64,000 nucleotides of DNA from CAVQXR01 sp046330455 (GTDB lineage: Bacteria; Actinomycetota; Thermoleophilia; Gaiellales; Gaiellaceae): contig JAXLSU010000005.1 in the NCBI GenBank assembly GCA_046330455.1, positions 157,680-221,679 of the forward strand, written 5' to 3'. Below the pieces are notes generated by a model. That model was not told the origin of the DNA. It made no database searches and saw only the letters and a program-made list of their open reading frames with translations. How positions within the stretch are numbered: the first letter of the stretch is position 1; each line of letters starts with the position of its first letter. The position numbers were made by a program, and so were the translations under genes. Below are positions 1 through 8,456 of this stretch, in pieces.

Positions 1-132
1 TCGCCCGCACCGGGTCGGTGCAGACGCAGGCTGAGCCGGCGGCATGAGACCGGGCCTTGCGAGGGTCTCCCTGCGGCTTGTCCACGGTGGCCGCGGCCAC
101 GGGGTCGCTCGTGCGGGGGAGCCGGCGATGGC

Positions 133-159
133 TAAATCACCGGACGGAGACGCCGATTA
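133..159 (+). promoter_or_regulatory. Sigma-28 (FliA)-type promoter upstream of the FlaG-like gene
   Basis: TAAA at 133-136 is followed by exactly 15 bases and then GCCGATTA at 152-159. This matches the flagellar sigma-28 consensus (TAAA, 15-base spacing, GCCGATAA) at nearly every conserved base. It lies about 50 bases before the start of the FlaG-like gene and in the same direction. A matching FliA-type sigma gene lies 3.3 kb away. The match is read directly from the bases; use by sigma-28 is inferred. Confidence 0.8.
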
Positions 160-211
160 TCTGATCAGTTCGATCCATGGATGGACCCAGAGCTCCATGG
201 AAGGAGCAGAG

Positions 212-547
212 ATGGCATTCGGGCCACAGCGCCTCGGAGTGGATCCCGTCGCAGGCCGGCGCGACGTCCAGCGCGGACGCAGCCAGAGCACCGCTGCACG
301 TACCGACTCGGTGCCGACTCCGATCTCCGCCACACCGCCTCCCGAGGTGCTCGAAGCGCTCGACACGGCGGCGCGCGTGCTCGAGGAGCTTGCAGCGAAG
401 CGGATCAGACTCCGCTTCCAGTACGGCGACCAGGCCAACCAGGTGCGCGTGCAGGTGATCAGCGGGGACGGGAAGCTCGTCCGCGAGATCCCGCCGTCGG
501 TGCTCGCCAGCATCGCGTCCGGCACGCCCGTCACGGCGCCCGTGTAG
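212..547 (+). CDS. flaG: FlaG-like flagellar protein
   Basis: This small (111 aa) protein resembles FlaG, a flagellar protein of uncertain function often found near filament and cap genes. The first 40 residues are low complexity. The C-terminal half carries the FlaG pattern: a helix rich in E and L, then a beta segment (RLRFQYGD), then VRVQVISGDGKLVREIPP, close to the family's KVIDxxTGEVIRQIPPE signature. The ATG at 212 is preferred over the upstream in-frame start because AAGGAG lies at 201-206, five bases before it. A sigma-28-type promoter is upstream. No other structural flagellar gene is in the window, so this may be the edge of a flagellar cluster. Confidence 0.7.
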   Translation: MAFGPQRLGVDPVAGRRDVQRGRSQSTAARTDSVPTPISATPPPEVLEALDTAARVLEELAAKRIRLRFQYGDQANQVRVQVISGDGKLVREIPPSVLASIASGTPVTAPV

Positions 548-689
548 GGCGGATGACCGACCTCACGCCCAGGTTCCGGGCGCCGCGGAGGGCCTACCCC
601 GCGAGCCGGTGACCCCGGGCGATCGTCACCGACGAGCTGACCAGGCCTGCACCCGAGGAGCTCACCGACCGCGCGCTGACCCTGACGTG

Positions 690-1649
690 CTACCAGTCAT
701 CGTCACCGTAGAAGGCGGGAGAGACGTCGGCTACTGCCTCCCGCACACGCGCGACCTCGGCGTCGCTCAGGACCCGGCTCCAGTTCCGCAGGCTCTCGCT
801 GCTCGCGAGCTTCACGGAGTGGGCCTGCTCGAGCTCGGCGGGATTCGAGGCGGCGCTGTGGGCCTCGATCCCCCTGCGTGCCTCCAGGGTGAGCTCGAGG
901 CCGAGCCGGGCGTAGAGCTGCTCGAACTCGCCGAGCGGGTCGCGGGAGAGATCCTCGTGGCGACGGAACAGCCAGTCCGGGTGCCGGTCGCGGTAGCCCA
1001 TGATCGTCTGGTGGACGAGCCGCCAGAGGAGCGTGGCCTCTGCGACGGCGTCCAGGTCGCCTGCGGCGGCCGCGCGGATCTCCGCCTCGTACGGGCGCAG
1101 GCAGGCATTCATCAGTAGCGGCTGGTCGAGGAACGAACGGAAGTCGTGGCGCCAGCCGAGCCGCTTGAAGCTCGCAACGACGGCGGCCGGGTGGCGGACG
1201 AGCACGACGACGTCCATGCCGAAGGCAGCCGCCAGCCACTCGGCCGAGAAGACGGCGATCGGATCCTTCACGAGCGGGCGGAGGCGGCGGGCCCGCTCAC
1301 CGGCCAGGCGTCCCTCGTCGCGCACGATCCTGGCGACGTCGCGCGGGCCCCGTACGGCCCGGAGCGCCGCCGGCAGGTCGTAGCGAAAGGCGAGTGCCCG
1401 GGCGAGGGCAGGGCGGAACGCGGCCTCGTTCTCGGCGCACACGTACTGGAGGTGACGGGTGAAGACACCGCCCGCGATGCCGGCCGGGATGTCGGGGTTG
1501 AACGGCTCGTGGACGTACCCGACGCCCGGTGCGAGCGCAAGCATCCTGCCGACCCAGGTCGTCCCCGAGCGCGGGGCCCCCGTGACGAGGATCGGCCGTC
1601 CTGCCCCGGCCGTCGCGGCCGGCTCGGCGTCGGGGCGGGGCGCGGGCAT
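690..1649 (-). CDS. Sulfotransferase family protein
   Basis: Probable PAPS-dependent sulfotransferase, which moves a sulfuryl group from 3'-phosphoadenylyl sulfate to an unknown acceptor. The 5'-phosphosulfate loop is clear at residues 25-32 (APRSGTTW), right after a beta strand. The 3'-phosphate-binding segment is at about 150-162 (VRHPAAVVASFKRLGW, with the conserved R and S). At 319 aa it has the usual length and no signal peptide, so it should be cytoplasmic. It is divergent from the acyl-CoA ligase gene 56 bases away. A TATCCT box lies 10 bases before the ATG. The substrate cannot be told from the sequence; lipid or glycan heads are typical for bacterial members. Confidence 0.85.
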   Translation of the reverse strand: MPAPRPDAEPAATAGAGRPILVTGAPRSGTTWVGRMLALAPGVGYVHEPFNPDIPAGIAGGVFTRHLQYVCAENEAAFRPALARALAFRYDLPAALRAVRGPRDVARIVRDEGRLAGERARRLRPLVKDPIAVFSAEWLAAAFGMDVVVLVRHPAAVVASFKRLGWRHDFRSFLDQPLLMNACLRPYEAEIRAAAAGDLDAVAEATLLWRLVHQTIMGYRDRHPDWLFRRHEDLSRDPLGEFEQLYARLGLELTLEARRGIEAHSAASNPAELEQAHSVKLASSESLRNWSRVLSDAEVARVREAVADVSPAFYGDDDW

Positions 1650-1705
1650 CGCGAGCGAGAGGATAGCCGCCGGCCTCGCCGCGCCAGGCGGAGTACGCTG
1701 GCGCG

Positions 1706-3280
1706 ATGCAGGTGCCGCTCTCGCGCGTGGAGCTCACTCCGGTCGCCTTCCTGGGACGCAGCGCAGCCCTGTTCCCCGATCGCGTAGCGGTCGTCGCCGG
1801 GGAGCGGCGGCTCACCTACGCGGAGCTCGAGACCCGCGCGCGCCGGCTCGCGTCCGCCCTGTGCAGGCAGGGGCTCGAACCCGGTGACAGGGTCGCGATC
1901 GTCGCGCCGAACAGCCCGGCCCTGCTCGAGGCGCACTTCGGCGTGCCCGGATCGCGGTGCGTGCTCGTTGCGATCAACGTCCGCCTGACGGGCGAGGAGA
2001 TCGGCACGATCGTCGCCGACGCCGGAGCGCGGATCCTGCTCCTCGACCGGGAGCTCGAGCACGTGGCTTCCCACGTCGATCCGTCGGCGACGGTCGTGAT
2101 CGTCGACGACACCGGCGCCGCCGACGACCCGTACGAGCAGCTGCTCGCGACCGGATCGCCCGACCAGCCCCTGGAAGCACCGGCGTCGGAGGAAGACCCG
2201 ATCGCACTCTCGTACACCTCCGGCACGACCGGACGCCCGAAGGGTGCGATCTACACGCACCGCGGCGGGTACCTGATGGCGATGGCGAACGTCGTCGACG
2301 CCGGCCTCGGGTACGAGAGCTCGTACCTCTGGACGCTGCCGATGTTCCATTGCGACGGCTGGTGCTACCCCTGGGCGGTCACCGCCGTCGGGGGGCGCCA
2401 CGTGTGCATTCGCCGGCCCGACCCGGAGCAGGTCTGGAAGCTGCTCGAGGCCGAGGGCGTGACCCACTACTGCTGCGCGCCGACCGTGCAGATCGCGATC
2501 GTCAACCATCCCGCGGCCCGCCCTCTCGCGAGACCGATCAGGGTGGTGATGGGCGGCGCACCGCCCTCGCCGACGCTCATCGAGCGAATGCGAGAGCTCG
2601 GTTTCGCGCCCCACCACGCCTACGGCCTGACCGAGACCTACGGGCCGCACTCCTCCTGCGTGTGGCACGAGGAGTGGGACGCGCTGCCGCTGGCCGAGCA
2701 GGCGAGGCTCCGGTCGCGTCAGGGGCAGGTGTCGGTCGTGCCGGACGAGCTACGCGTCGTCGACGACCGGCTGCAGGACGTACCCGCGGACGGCGTGACG
2801 ATGGGTGAGGTCGTGATGCGCGGGAACACGGTGATGCAGGGCTACTTCGGCCAGCCCGACCGGACCGCGGAGGCGTTCGAGGGCGGCTGGTTCCGCTCCG
2901 GGGATCTCGCGGTCGTGCATCCCGACGGGTACATGGAGCTCCGCGACCGGGCCAAGGACATCATCATCTCCGGAGGCGAGAACGTCTCGACGATCGAGAT
3001 CGAGCAGGCGATCGTCCGCCATCCCGCCGTCCTCGAGTGCGCGGTCGTGGCGGTGCCCCACCCGACCTGGGGAGAGCGGCCGAAGGCGTTCGTGACGCTG
3101 CGCCCCGGGGCCGAGCTCTCCGAGCGTGAGCTCGTCGATTTCCTCCGCGAGCGGCTCGCCCACTTCAAGTGCCCCGACGAGGTGCAGTTCGGCGAGCTGC
3201 CGAAGACCTCGACCGGGAAGGTGCAGAAGTTCGTGCTGCGCGAGCGCGAGTGGTCGGGCCTCGACCGCCGCGTGAACTGA
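1706..3280 (+). CDS. Acyl-CoA synthetase (AMP-dependent ligase)
   Basis: ANL-superfamily acid-CoA ligase: it activates a carboxylic acid with ATP to an acyl-adenylate and transfers it to CoA. The P-loop YTSGTTGRPKG is at about residues 170-180. The adenylate-binding YGLTETYGP motif follows, then RDRAKDIIISGGENVSTIEIE, and the C-terminal catalytic Lys is in PKTSTGKVQKF. The segment around MFHCDGWCYPW resembles medium-chain and methylmercaptopropionyl-CoA ligases (FadD/DmdB-like), so a medium-chain or branched acid is the best guess. At 524 aa it is full length. TACGCT at 1694-1699 sits six bases before the ATG, so the mRNA is probably leaderless. Confidence 0.9.
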   Translation: MQVPLSRVELTPVAFLGRSAALFPDRVAVVAGERRLTYAELETRARRLASALCRQGLEPGDRVAIVAPNSPALLEAHFGVPGSRCVLVAINVRLTGEEIGTIVADAGARILLLDRELEHVASHVDPSATVVIVDDTGAADDPYEQLLATGSPDQPLEAPASEEDPIALSYTSGTTGRPKGAIYTHRGGYLMAMANVVDAGLGYESSYLWTLPMFHCDGWCYPWAVTAVGGRHVCIRRPDPEQVWKLLEAEGVTHYCCAPTVQIAIVNHPAARPLARPIRVVMGGAPPSPTLIERMRELGFAPHHAYGLTETYGPHSSCVWHEEWDALPLAEQARLRSRQGQVSVVPDELRVVDDRLQDVPADGVTMGEVVMRGNTVMQGYFGQPDRTAEAFEGGWFRSGDLAVVHPDGYMELRDRAKDIIISGGENVSTIEIEQAIVRHPAVLECAVVAVPHPTWGERPKAFVTLRPGAELSERELVDFLRERLAHFKCPDEVQFGELPKTSTGKVQKFVLREREWSGLDRRVN

Positions 3281-3455
3281 GGGGGCGGGCCGGATGAGAT
3301 CCGGCCCCTACGGGCTGGAGCTCGCGAGCCGTTCGGGGCCGGGCCTGGTCGTGCCCGCCATCGGCGACGCTCACGAGGTGTAGGGGCCGTGCCTGGTTCC
3401 GCCCGCGATCGGCGACGCTCACGGGCTGTAGGGGCGGATCTCATCCCGCCCGGGT
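3281..3455. repeat. Mosaic intergenic repeat: two palindromes flanking a 48-bp tandem duplication
   Basis: A perfect palindrome (9-bp arms at 3287-3295 and 3299-3307, loop GAG) comes first. Then two imperfect 48-bp units (3335-3382 and 3383-3430) both begin GGGGCCG, contain ATCGGCGACGCTCACG and end TGTA. A second, slightly imperfect palindrome with loop CTC follows at 3431-3453. Related palindromes recur at 16.24-16.44 kb, 57.96 kb and 63.88 kb. The locus sits between convergent genes (the acyl-CoA ligase and the sigma factor), as REP/BIME elements usually do, so it could serve as a bidirectional terminator. Confidence 0.8.
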
Positions 3456-3530
3456 TCGGTAGAGCTCAGAGGCTGGCGGGGCCGCTCTCGAGGCCGTCGC
3501 CGGGCCTCTCGACCTCGGGCTCCGTGTCGC

Positions 3531-4353
3531 TCATGCCGCCGTGTCGAGACCGACGCCGTCGTAGTCGTCGAGCTGCGCCCTGAGCTTCTGACGGATCGCC
3601 GTGAGCATCTGGGAGACACGCGACTCGCTGACGCCGACGATTCGGCCGATCTCCGCGCCCTGTAGATGGTGGACGTGGAGCAGGGTCAGGATGGTGCGCT
3701 CGCGCTCCGTCAGCGACTCGACGGCCTCGCGCAGCACGGCGGCCTTCTTCCCGCGACAGTGCCGCCAACTCGGGGCTGCCACGCTCCTCGGGTGCCTCGA
3801 TCGTGTCACCGATCTCGACCGGAGAGGACTCGTCGCTGCCGCGGGCGGGAGCGCTCAGCGGTACGAGCTTCGCGTGCTCGAGCTCGATCAGGCGGCTCCG
3901 CAGCTCCTTGACGCTGATCTCGAGCGCCGCTGCGAGCTCGTCGTCGGACGGCAGCCGGCCGGTCCTGGCCAGGTGCGTGTCGCGTATCCGGTCGATCTGG
4001 CGTCCGAGTTTCCGCGCCGACCGGGACGTCCGATTCTGCCGCCGGAGCTCGTCCACGATCGCACCGGAGACGCGCGTCCACGCGTACTGCTCGAACGTCG
4101 CGCCCTTCACCGGGTCGAACCGGTCGATCGCGCCGATCAGGGCGATCAACCCGCACGAGACGAGATCCTCGAGCTCGAGGTGGGTGGGGAGCTCGTAGAG
4201 CTTGCGGTTCGCGAGGTAGCGAACCATGGGCGTGTACAGAAACACGAGCTTGTCGCGGGCCGCAACGTCGTCACGCCCGGTCCAGGCGCGCCACAGCGTC
4301 TCAGCCTCATCCGGGCTGAGACGTCGGGCAGTCGCTCCTTGAGCCTCAGTCAA
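3531..4353 (-). pseudogene. fliA: FliA/WhiG-type (sigma-28) RNA polymerase sigma factor, frameshifted
   Basis: Region 2 is present (LVSCGLIALIGAIDRFDPVKG, then FEQYAWTRVSGAIVDELR), followed by region 3. Region 4 (LTERERTIL, then IGRIVGVSESRVSQML) is in a different frame. The frame changes near 3743-3753, in the linker between regions 3 and 4; one extra base (or two missing) explains it. Rejoined, the protein is about 273 aa, normal for FliA. The TTG at 4351-4353 is chosen because GGAGG lies five bases upstream; longer in-frame starts have no support. It would direct flagellar genes, and a sigma-28 promoter is present at 133-159. The shift is either real inactivation or a sequence error. Confidence 0.75.
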
Positions 4354-4691
4354 CTCGGCCTCCGCTCGGGGTCGTGTCCGGGTGACGACATGTCGAACCC
4401 TGTCAGAGCCCGGGCCGGCTGGCACTCCCCGGGACGGGCCTGCCGCCATCCCCTTCCCGAGGCGGGGCCAATCGTACGTTCCGGGGACGGTCACTCACCC
4501 TTCCGGGGGGTGTACCTCAATACGGGGGCGTAGCCGTCCGATTACGGGGTCGCCATGCATTCAGGCTGGTCTGTCCCCCTGTCCGCGACGCTCCGCGCAC
4601 GCCTGGCCTCGCCCGTCGCGGCAGTGCTCGCCGCGCCGGTGCCGCCCGCGACCGGCGCTCGTCCTCTCGCCGGCTCTGACCCCGCTCGCAC
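4354..4691. other. Intergenic region between divergent sigma-28 and PilZ genes
   Basis: This 338-bp gap should hold the promoters of both flanking genes. It is slightly less GC-rich around 4510-4545. I found no convincing -35/-10 pair, no sigma-28 box and no RNA gene. Several reading frames cross it but none has coding-like codon use or a recognisable product. Confidence 0.5.
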
Positions 4692-5318
4692 GTGAGGAGG
4701 ACAGCGCTTCCCGAGCTGAACCAGCACGTCGCCGTCGCGATCGAGGGCCCGCCGGACTTCCTCGACTCCAGAGTGGTGGAGGTGGGGGAGAGCTGGCTCG
4801 CGCTCGCTCTGCCGGCTCCGGACGGACGAGTCGAGGAGCTTGCCGACGGCGCGACCGTCCACCTGCAGTGGATCACCGCGCGCGGGCTCGGAGTCGCGAC
4901 CGGGGTGGTTCGCGGTCTCGCCCACCTCGGCGTCGAGGTCGCGATCGTCGACCTCATCGGCGAGCCGGAGATCGTCCAGCGGCGACACCACGTTCGGGCC
5001 GACGCGTCCGTGCGTATCGTGATCATGTCGGAGACCCGCGCGGGCGGCCATCAGCCGGCGATCGGCTCGACGCTCGACCTCGCGGGCGGAGGCATCAGGG
5101 CCCGCGTGCCGCACTGGTGCACGCCCGGCGACCGGGTGAGGATCAGGATCCTCCTCACGGACGACGAGGAGGTCGTTGCCGTCGCCCGCGTGGTGCGGCG
5201 GGTCGACGACAAGACCGTCGCGTTCGAGTTCGAGGAGCTTCCGGTAACCGAGCGCGAACGGATCGTCCGCAACGTCTTCCGCCAGCTCCGTGCCGCTCTT
5301 GCTACCCGCGAGCGGTGA
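4692..5318 (+). CDS. YcgR-like PilZ-domain protein
   Basis: Likely c-di-GMP receptor that could act as a flagellar brake. The N-terminal half (residues 8-100) resembles the YcgR-N beta-barrel, starting with LNQHVAVAIEG. The PilZ domain follows from about residue 104 and has the RxxxR motif (RHHVR). The second motif reads DLAGGG instead of D/NxSxxG, with Ala replacing Ser, so binding may be altered. It is 208 aa with no membrane segment. The start is uncertain: the GTG at 4692 is the only good start in frame, yet GAGGAGG at 4694-4700 falls inside its first codons. It is adjacent to a sigma-28 gene, and an HD-GYP phosphodiesterase is also in the window. Confidence 0.75.
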   Translation: MRRTALPELNQHVAVAIEGPPDFLDSRVVEVGESWLALALPAPDGRVEELADGATVHLQWITARGLGVATGVVRGLAHLGVEVAIVDLIGEPEIVQRRHHVRADASVRIVIMSETRAGGHQPAIGSTLDLAGGGIRARVPHWCTPGDRVRIRILLTDDEEVVAVARVVRRVDDKTVAFEFEELPVTERERIVRNVFRQLRAALATRER

Positions 5319-5354
5319 GCGACGAGACGAGCGCGCAGGCGGCCTGACCGACGC

Positions 5355-7004
5355 TCACGCAGCCGTGCGCTCGAGCGTCCGTCTGACGACCTGCGCCAGC
5401 GTGGAGGGCGTGAACGGCTTCTGGAGGAACGGAGCCGTCGGATCGAGCGCTCCGCGTCTCGAGATCCCCTCCGCGTAGCCCGACATGAAGATCACCTCGA
5501 GCTCGGGCCGGATCGCGCGCACGTGCTCGACGAGCTCGACGCCGCCCATCCCGGGCATCACGACGTCGGTGAAGACGAGGTCGATCTCGTCGCCCCGCTC
5601 GACGGCGATCTCGAGGGCTTCCTCGCCGGTCGCCGCCTCGAGCACCGAGTACCCCTGCTGCTCGAGGACACGGCACACCATCGTCCGCACGGACTCGTCG
5701 TCCTCGACGAGGAGCACCGTCTCTGCTGCCTCGGGAAGCGGCTCGGGGCGAGGCGGCTCGATCCTCTCCATCGGCTCACCGCCGACCGGGAGCCAGATCC
5801 GGAAGGTCGAGCCCTTTCCGGGAGCGCTCTCGACCGCGATATGGCCACCGCTCTGGCGGACGATGCCGTAGACGGTCGCGAGCCCGAGCCCGGTTCCCTC
5901 GCCGGCCCCCTTCGTCGTGAAGAAGGGCTCGAAGATTCGCTCCTGGACCTCCGGCGCCATGCCGCGCCCGGTGTCCGACACGGCCAGGACGACGTACGGC
6001 CCGGGCGGCAGGTCGAGCTCCCGGGCGATCCCCTTCGGCGCCCGGTCGATCGACCGTGTCGTGATCTCGAGTCGACCGCCGTCCCGCATCGCGTCGCGCG
6101 CGTTCACGGCCAGGTTCATCAGCACCTGCTCGACGTGGCCGGCGTCCGCTCGCACCGTTCCGAGCTCCGGGTCGAGATCGGTCACGAGCTCGACGTCCTC
6201 CCCGATCAGCCGTCGCAGCATCATCTCGATGTCGGACACGACGGCGTTCACGTCGATGGCCTGGGGCTGCAGGAGCCGGCGGCGGCCGAAGGCGAGCAGC
6301 TGGCGCGTGAGCGCGGCCGCGCGTTCGGCGGCGCGCTGGATCTCCTCGAGGTCTCGCCGCTGCGGGTCGTCCGGCTCGAGCCGGGACAGGGCCAGCTCGC
6401 CGTAGCCCTGGATCGCCGTGAGCAGGTTGTTGAAGTCGTGCGCGATCCCTCCCGCGAGGCGCCCGACCGCCTCCATCTTGGTCGTCTGGCGCATCTGCTC
6501 CTCGAGACGGCTTCGTTCCAGCTCGCCTTCCTTCTGCTCGCTGATGTCGAGCAGGTAGCCCTGGAGGAGGCACGGGTTGCCGGCCTCGTCGCGCAGTACG
6601 GTGCCGCCGTCGCGCAGCCAGACGATCCGGCCGTCGGCGGCGACGACCCGGTACTCGATCACCTGGTCCTGGCCCGACGAGCGGATCTGCTCCATCGCCC
6701 GCACGACCCCCGCCCGATCGTCGGGATGGAGGATCTCGAGGAACAGGTCAGGGTTCCCGGCCCACTCTTCGGGCAGATACCCGAGCAGCTCGGCCGTCTG
6801 GGGGCTCGTGTAGACGTTCGTCGCCCGGTCGTCGAGCCGGTCGACGTAGACGATCAGCGGCAGGCGCTCGACGAGCGCCTGGAACCGGAGGTCAGGAGCG
6901 GCGAGCGCCTCGCCCGCTGCGGCGGGCACCGGCAGCGCATGATCGTGCGAGCCTGCCCCGACCGTCGGGGTCGGCGTGTCTCCCGTTCCGGTCGCCGTGC
7001 GCAC
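5355..7004 (-). CDS. PAS-containing hybrid histidine kinase/response regulator
   Basis: Cytoplasmic hybrid sensor kinase of 549 aa with no membrane segment. A PAS/PAC sensor spans about residues 40-160. HisKA carries the phosphorylatable His189 in GGIAHDFNNLL. The ATPase domain has the N-box NLAVNARDAM, the DTGRGMA G1 box, FEPFFTTK, and the GEGTGLGLATVYG G2 box. A C-terminal receiver has the acidic pair in VEDDES, the phospho-acceptor Asp480 in FTDVVMPG and the conserved Lys in LQKPF. The layout is PAS-HisKA-HATPase-REC, with no output domain. Start is GTG; no Shine-Dalgarno is visible. It converges with the PilZ gene, 36 bases apart. The signal and partner are unknown. Confidence 0.9.
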   Translation of the reverse strand: MRTATGTGDTPTPTVGAGSHDHALPVPAAAGEALAAPDLRFQALVERLPLIVYVDRLDDRATNVYTSPQTAELLGYLPEEWAGNPDLFLEILHPDDRAGVVRAMEQIRSSGQDQVIEYRVVAADGRIVWLRDGGTVLRDEAGNPCLLQGYLLDISEQKEGELERSRLEEQMRQTTKMEAVGRLAGGIAHDFNNLLTAIQGYGELALSRLEPDDPQRRDLEEIQRAAERAAALTRQLLAFGRRRLLQPQAIDVNAVVSDIEMMLRRLIGEDVELVTDLDPELGTVRADAGHVEQVLMNLAVNARDAMRDGGRLEITTRSIDRAPKGIARELDLPPGPYVVLAVSDTGRGMAPEVQERIFEPFFTTKGAGEGTGLGLATVYGIVRQSGGHIAVESAPGKGSTFRIWLPVGGEPMERIEPPRPEPLPEAAETVLLVEDDESVRTMVCRVLEQQGYSVLEAATGEEALEIAVERGDEIDLVFTDVVMPGMGGVELVEHVRAIRPELEVIFMSGYAEGISRRGALDPTAPFLQKPFTPSTLAQVVRRTLERTAA

Positions 7005-7065
7005 GGCCCTCTGTTCTGCGCGAACGCCGCCAGACCTCCCGGGCCGCTACTGGCGGCGGACCCGT

Positions 7066-7539
7066 TCAGCCGGCCTTGTTGTAGTCCCAGGTGAGCCAGG
7101 CCTGCGGGGTGATCGTGACGATCGTCCTCCCCTCGGCCATGATCGGCTCGGTGTACTGCTCGGCGTCGGCCTCCCCGAGGGCCTTGAGGAGCGTCGCGTG
7201 GGTGACCTCGCGAATCAGCCCGGGATCCCGCGAGAGCTCGGCGGTCCCGCGGCACATGATCGCCCAGGCGCCCGCTGCGAGCCCCTGCTCGAGACGGGGG
7301 TCCTGGTCGACGAGGATGGAGATGCGGGGGTCGCGCGCGAGGTTCTCGAGGTGAACCCGACCCGCCCCGAGGGTGAGCCGGAACCGCTCGCCGTCCCAGA
7401 CGAACCAGATCGGCGTGAGATGGATCATCCCGTCCGCGCGGTAGGTCGCGAGGCGGGCGAGCGCGGTGGACGCGAGGCGCTCGTCGATCTCTTCCTTGCT
7501 GAGCGCGTTCTCGGGCGTGGCGGTCGACTTCGAGCTCAT
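7066..7539 (-). CDS. Pyridoxamine 5'-phosphate oxidase-family protein
   Basis: Small split-barrel flavoprotein of the PPOX class (157 aa). Members bind FMN, F420 or heme and oxidise or reduce small molecules. The fold signature is the opening LATYRADGMIHLTPIWFVWDG, followed by LARDPRISILVDQ and the MCRGTAEL strand. Family naming often gives such proteins an F420-dependent role in actinobacteria, but the cofactor cannot be read here. GGAGGGGAG ends two bases before the ATG at 7539, a very strong ribosome site; longer in-frame starts lack one. TACAAT (minus strand, 7571-7576) may be the -10 box. Confidence 0.8.
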   Translation of the reverse strand: MSSKSTATPENALSKEEIDERLASTALARLATYRADGMIHLTPIWFVWDGERFRLTLGAGRVHLENLARDPRISILVDQDPRLEQGLAAGAWAIMCRGTAELSRDPGLIREVTHATLLKALGEADAEQYTEPIMAEGRTIVTITPQAWLTWDYNKAG

Positions 7540-7616
7540 GACTCCCCTCCAGCTTGCCGGTGTACCCGCGATTGTACGAGGCGTCGGCCGGAGCCCGGTC
7601 CGTACACTCGTCGCCG

Positions 7617-8456
7617 ATGGGTGACGCCCTGTCCGTCCTGCGGCTCGAGAAGCGCTACGGCGCCACGGTCGCGCTCGCCGGCGTCGACCTCGACGTCGCA
7701 CCCGGCGAGCTCGTCGGCCTGCTCGGCCCGAACGGGGCCGGGAAGTCGACGCTCGTCAAGATCCTGTGCGGGCTCGTGCGCGCGAGCGCCGGCAGCGCCT
7801 CGGTCTGCGGCGCCCCGGCGGGCTCTCGCGAGGCCCGCGCGGCGCTCGGCTACCTCGCCGAGCTGTTCCGGTTTCCCGGCTGGTACTCGGCCGACGAGGT
7901 CCTCGGTCTGCACCAGCGCCTCGCGAGCTCGCAGGGCGGTCCGGCCGAGCGGGCCGAGCTGCTCGACCTCGTGGGCCTCGCGGATGCGGCCTCGCGGCCG
8001 GTCGAGTCGATGTCGAAGGGGATGCAGCAGCGTCTCGGCATCGCACAGGCGCTCGTCGGCTCGCCTCGCGTGCTCCTGCTCGACGAGCCCACGAGCGCGC
8101 TCGACCCCGCCGGACGGCGGCTCGTCCGGGAGATCCTCGAGGGGCTTCGCGAGCGCGGAGTCGCCGTGCTCCTCAACTCGCACCTGCTCTCGGAGGTCGA
8201 GCTCGTGTGCGACCGCGTCGTGATCCTGTCGCGCGGCACGGTCGTAGCGGCGGGTCGCCCCGAGGAGCTGACCCGTCCGCGCGGGGTCGAGATCGAGACG
8301 GCTTCCGGGGTGCAGTGCCACGACGTCGGTCGCGACGGGGTGCCCGATCTCGTCGCGTCGCTCGTCGCCCGGGGCGAGCGGGTGTACGGCGTCCGGGTCG
8401 TGCGCAGCGACCTCGAGGACGTGTATCTGGACGTCGTCCGGCAGGCCGGCCCGTGA
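7617..8456 (+). CDS. ABC transporter ATP-binding protein
   Basis: ATPase subunit of an ABC-2-type exporter (279 aa). Walker A GPNGAGKST is at residues 37-45, the signature SMSKGMQQR near 130 and Walker B LLLDEPTSALDP near 150-161. The H-loop His is in NSHLLSEVE. A C-terminal extension of about 60 residues is typical of the CcmA/drug-export group. Its stop overlaps the start of the permease gene by four bases (GTGA), so the two form one transporter. TACACT at 7603-7608, eight bases before the ATG, suggests a leaderless mRNA. The substrate is unknown. Confidence 0.92.
   Translation: MGDALSVLRLEKRYGATVALAGVDLDVAPGELVGLLGPNGAGKSTLVKILCGLVRASAGSASVCGAPAGSREARAALGYLAELFRFPGWYSADEVLGLHQRLASSQGGPAERAELLDLVGLADAASRPVESMSKGMQQRLGIAQALVGSPRVLLLDEPTSALDPAGRRLVREILEGLRERGVAVLLNSHLLSEVELVCDRVVILSRGTVVAAGRPEELTRPRGVEIETASGVQCHDVGRDGVPDLVASLVARGERVYGVRVVRSDLEDVYLDVVRQAGP

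Noticed and set aside
3335..3430. Two 48-bp direct repeats that could resemble a short CRISPR array
   Set aside because: The units are adjacent with no spacers, differ internally, and are flanked by palindromes shared with other loci. No cas gene is present.
3743..3753. Programmed ribosomal frameshift in the sigma-28 gene
   Set aside because: No slippery heptamer, internal Shine-Dalgarno or downstream pseudoknot candidate is evident; an indel is simpler.
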